A stretch of 6,275 bases of DNA, taken from NCBI GenBank assembly GCA_903856555.1, contig CAIOCC010000113.1, positions 1 to 6,275 on the forward strand, in the 5' to 3' direction. Numbering within the stretch: the first letter of the stretch is position 1; every line of letters begins with the position of its first letter. This document shows positions 1 through 3,700 of the stretch, one piece after another. The notes under the pieces were generated by a model. That model was not told the DNA's origin. It saw only the letters and a program-made list of their open reading frames with translations, and searched no databases. Position numbers and translations under genes: made by a program. This DNA comes from an uncultured Bacteroidota bacterium (GTDB lineage: Bacteria > Bacteroidota > Bacteroidia > UBA7662).

Positions 1-78
1 GGCCGTGGCCCATCCAATGCCCTGACTGGCCCCGCAGACCAGGGCCGTTTTGCCTTCTAAATTTCCATAGGGTTGCAT
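1..78 (-). CDS. Short-chain dehydrogenase/reductase (SDR), N-terminal fragment cut by the window edge
   Basis: Only the first 26 codons are present; the gene runs off the left edge still in frame. The product begins MQPYGNLEGKTALVCGASQG and continues IGWATA. The stretch L-E-G-K-T-A-L-V followed by C-G-A-S-Q-G-I-G is the first beta strand and glycine-rich turn (G16-x3-G20-x-G22) of the classical SDR Rossmann fold, which binds NAD(P)H. The ATG at 78-76 is the only possible start: an in-frame TAG lies two codons upstream (84-82) and no other in-frame ATG occurs before the motif. It begins 25 bp after the nth stop on the same strand, so co-transcription is plausible. No clear Shine-Dalgarno sequence is visible, which is common in Bacteroidota. 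The family includes FabG-like 3-oxoacyl-ACP reductases and many alcohol or sugar dehydrogenases. The catalytic Ser-Tyr-Lys region lies outside the window, so the substrate cannot be given. Confidence 0.85.
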   Translation of the reverse strand, partial: MQPYGNLEGKTALVCGASQGIGWATA

Positions 79-103
79 TCGCTAAAAATACAACCCGCCC
101 TGC

Positions 104-757
104 CTACCCCGCCTTGGAACCTGAATTCCTGCGGAAATAAGCGCACCAAGCCTGCAATCCACAGTCCCCGCATCGAGGATTGCGGGCCACGCAAACCCTC
201 CGGCCGTGCAAAATCAGCCAATGGTGGGCCTTGGGAACCAAGGCCTCCGGGATATGCCGCATCAATTGAACCTCGGTAGCCAACGGGGTTTTGGCGCCGC
301 GGGTCAAGCCCAATCGAGCCGAAACTCGAAAAACATGGGTATCTACCGCCATCGCCGCCTCTCCGTGCAGAACCGAAAGGATCACATTGGCGGTTTTGCG
401 ACCCACCCCGGGCAAGGCCATCAAATCCTCCCGGGCCGACGGGACATCGCCCCCAAAACGCTCCATCAATAGTTGGGCCAAGCCCGCCAAATGCCTGGCT
501 TTGGCGTTGGGATAGGATATCGAAGCGATCAATTCCCGAATGAGGTCCTCCCCGGCTGCCGCCATCGTTGCCGCATCCGGCAATCGGGCAAACAAGGACC
601 GCGTCACGATATTCACCCGTTTGTCGGTGCATTGGGCAGACAAAACCACCGCCACCAGCAACTCAAACGGGCTGCGGTACATCAATTCCGTCTCCGCCTC
701 CAGCCCACTCTCCTCAAAATACCGAAGCACCCCGGCATAACGCTCTTTGATCGTCAT
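104..757 (-). CDS. nth: Endonuclease III (DNA glycosylase / AP lyase)
   Basis: A complete 217-residue protein, close to the 211 of E. coli Nth. Endonuclease III removes oxidised pyrimidines from DNA and nicks the abasic site in base-excision repair, acting in the cytoplasm on the chromosome. The helix-hairpin-helix is L115-P-G-V-G-R-K-T-A-N, with K121 matching the Schiff-base lysine (E. coli K120). D139 in VDTHVFRV matches the catalytic Asp138. The LSAQCTD segment (residues 39-45) corresponds to the conserved LSAQ-x-TD of the family, and HHWLILHGR (178-186) is also typical. C189-x6-C196-x2-C199-x5-C205 is the complete 4Fe-4S ligand set, so the enzyme looks intact. The ATG at 757-755 gives the normal family N terminus (MTIKERYAGV). 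It lies 34 bp after the stop of the long secreted-protein gene and 25 bp before an SDR gene. GC content (57-67% in sampled rows) is higher than in the upstream gene. Confidence 0.97.
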   Translation of the reverse strand: MTIKERYAGVLRYFEESGLEAETELMYRSPFELLVAVVLSAQCTDKRVNIVTRSLFARLPDAATMAAAGEDLIRELIASISYPNAKARHLAGLAQLLMERFGGDVPSAREDLMALPGVGRKTANVILSVLHGEAAMAVDTHVFRVSARLGLTRGAKTPLATEVQLMRHIPEALVPKAHHWLILHGRRVCVARNPRCGDCGLQAWCAYFRRNSGSKAG

Positions 758-761
758 GCCC

Positions 762-769
762 CAAAACTA
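762..769 (-). promoter_or_regulatory. Possible Bacteroidota -7 promoter element upstream of nth
   Basis: On the minus strand the 34-bp gap between the long gene and nth contains TAGTTTTG, an exact match to the Bacteroidota -7 consensus TAnnTTTG. It ends four bases before the nth ATG, so a transcript from it would be leaderless or nearly so. No convincing -33 TTG-type element sits at the usual distance upstream; the only nearby TTTG directly abuts the motif. An eight-base match with two free positions can arise by chance, so this is a weak call. The same gap shows no strong hairpin with a T-run, so I see no terminator separating the long gene from nth. Confidence 0.2.
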
Positions 770-791
770 CAAACCGTATGAATATCCGGCC

Positions 792-3700
792 TTACCGCTT
801 CTTTTGGAGTTTGAGGCTCTGTTTGAGTACCTGACCATCCCCCGTCAAAGCCTGAACCAAGACATAATATTGCCCATCGGACCATTCGTCCATCGGCAAT
901 TCCAGACGGTGTTCGCCAGCAGACAGCATTGGATCGTGGCTTTGGTAAACCCGACGGCCGATTGCATCCACCACTTCAACACGTAAAGTAGAAGGTTGCC
1001 CAAGGTTCAGGTTCAACGATGAACGATTCGACGCGGGGTTCGGGAAGATAGACGCCTCCAAAGGAGCCTTGGAACTCTGCAAACGCAGACGTGCAGCGGT
1101 CAACGGCAAACCCGTCAAAGCCACACCGTCAGAATTAGCCAATTCGCTCTCGGTTTCATCCATCTCCAACCAACCTTCGGCACGACCCTTCAGCTCCAAA
1201 CGAATTACGTCATCGCCTTCCATCAAACGCCAAGGCATTAAGTGATACCAAGCCAAACGCAGACTTCTGCCCTGTTGCTTGTACACCACCGCTTCGTCGC
1301 TCACCTTGCTCATCGAGCGAACCGAAACCACCTGAACGCCTTCCGGTAAACGCAGGTTCAACGATACCGCCCCCAAATCCATACCACGCTTGGCCTTCAA
1401 ATCCAGGAAGTAAGCCCCCGAATTGGTCGCCTGATCCCCGTTCTCGTCCATCCGCGTCCATGACGCACGCGCCGTCACCGATGGGTTGTAACTGCCGTTC
1501 ACGTCACCGTAACACAAAGAACGTAAATCAAGATAAACACTATCTCCCTGTCCGATCGAAAAGGTATCCATCGAATAACCAAAATCACCCGCACTAAAAT
1601 CATTAATAATTAACGAATAACGCATCGAAACAAGCAATGCATCCGAAGAATTAATCGAAGCCGTTCGATTCACATCAGCGACCTGACGCCGCAACCCCCA
1701 TAGGGACTGCAAATTGGTAAAGTGCCGGGAAATCCCCAAGGCATCGGTTGCATTAACGCCTCCCCACGGCCTTGGATTGGTAAAGCTCAATCGGTAACTG
1801 CCAGGTGGACGAATTCCAAAATCAAAAGATCCCTGTCCATCCGTTGTAACGCTGTCAATGGCTTGGTTGCCGCTCGAAAGGGTTAACATCACCTGGGCCA
1901 TGGGGGTCAAGGACGTATTTTGATATCGGAGTACGCCACGAAGTGGGCTGTTCAATACCATCAGATGGACAGTTACCAAAGAATCACAGCCTTGAATATT
2001 GCCAAGCAACAAGGAATAAACGCCTGTCGCATTGAGAAGCTGACTCCCCAGCCAGAACCCCGACCCAAATGCAATCGTATCGTAAATCACCGTCGTCGAC
2101 GGATTTGCAACCTGCAGATCCAAATAAACCAAACTATCGCACCCCGTATGACTTGTCAAAACCACCGTATAGCTTCCACCTTGCCAAAAGGCTTGCCCCT
2201 GCAGATTCAGGGTATCGCCCATACAAAGCGTTTGAACCAACGTCGTGGGATTTATAGAGTCAGCAACTGTCAAATGAAGAGTCACCATGGAATCACAACC
2301 TGTTGAGGCGGTCAACATCGCGGTATATACACCACTCGTGGACAAGGCATTTCCGTTGAACCCAAAAGTCTGACCATAACATAGGCTCCTGTTCGTTTGG
2401 GTAGAATAAACGGGATGAACCATCAATTCCAGGTGTATCGTTGAATCACATCCGTTATGGGAAGTTGTTACCCGGGTATAGCGTCCACTTTGAGTCAAGT
2501 TCAAACTACCGAACCTATAGCTACCCCCAGCACAAATCTGAACATGGATGGTTGTATCGTCAGGCCTAGGCTTTACCTGCACATAAGCCTGAACAACCGA
2601 ATCACAACCCAGCTGATTGGTAAAATTCAAGCGATGCAAACCTGAACTTACCAAAGGCATGGAGCCCATCCACACGGTATCTCCTTGACATAAGGTAACA
2701 CTCCGACCCGCTGTTACCCTAAAATTGTCAATCGACCATGATTCGTTACAAACACCCTCAGCATTCCATTGATTAATCGAAAAAGATACGTTATTTCCTA
2801 CCCCATGGGGTGCAGCAAAACGAGCCCTGTAGGTTCTAGTTGGGTATCCCGAACAACGAGTACCCGATTGGCCTAATGGCTCTAATTGCGGATAATTGGC
2901 GGTTCCCCAGTGCCAAAAATAAAAGGTACCTAGCAACTGGCCATTGGCTGTAACATAGAATGGCTCATTGTTGTCCCATGAATCATGAATATTCCAATCA
3001 AACTCAAAGTACGCCGAATCGTAGGGAGGGACATTCTGATTGAAATACGACAAGGATTGATTGGCAAAAGGTCCTAACGCTTGGTTACCCAAATAGCTAA
3101 ACCGCTGATTGGTATTCCATCCTGAACTATTCTGCGTGAAATTATTTTGGACTACAAAAGAATCACTCCCAAAATGAGTGGTGTCTTGGCCTAAGCGAAT
3201 CGAGTTGGTTTGCGTAGAGCAACCATTACGATAAAATACTTTTGCACTATAAGTCCCTGCCATCGTTGGCGCAAATACATTGGTATCCATTCCCATGGCT
3301 TCGTAACGAAGAAGCCTGTGATTGTAGTAATCCGCTGTATACAAATTCCCGTCCGATGTCAAACCAAGACCCTGGGGAGTGCTCAATTGAGATAAAGCCC
3401 CGCCGGCCCCAATACCGCCTGTGACAACTTCACCAAAGGCGGATCCAGCCCTCCAACGCATGATACGGTGGTTGGATACATCTGTAATGTACAGGCTTCC
3501 TGCCACGTCTACCTGAACATCGTGTGGACTGCTAAGTTGATTCAATCCCCCTCCAGATCCCTGTCCACCCGCAACCACCATTCCGCTATTCTCTCCAGTA
3601 CGCCATTTAAGGACTCGGTGATTCCCCTTATCAACTATATACATCCAACCATCGGGCCCTATGACCATATTGGTGGGGTAGTATAACTGGTTCAAAGCAC

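Noticed and set aside
57..632. A 191-codon open frame on the minus strand overlapping nth
   Set aside because: It is a shifted frame of the nth coding strand. Its product is low-complexity (Gly, Arg, Pro) with no recognisable motif, while the nth frame has every catalytic and cluster residue.
758..791. Terminator between the long gene and nth
   Set aside because: Only trivial three-base complementarity is present in the 34-bp gap and no T-run follows a stem.
1210..1461. An 83-codon minus-strand frame (with similar small frames at 4736-4993, 4894-5109 and 5495-5695)
   Set aside because: All lie inside the long gene in another frame, have no recognisable domain, and would need to overlap strongly conserved coding sequence.
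1603..1613. Perfect AT inverted repeat (TTAAT-A-ATTAA)
   Set aside because: It lies inside codons for the dockerin-like block (around S-L-I-I-N-D), is only five bases per arm and is expected by chance in an AT-rich patch.
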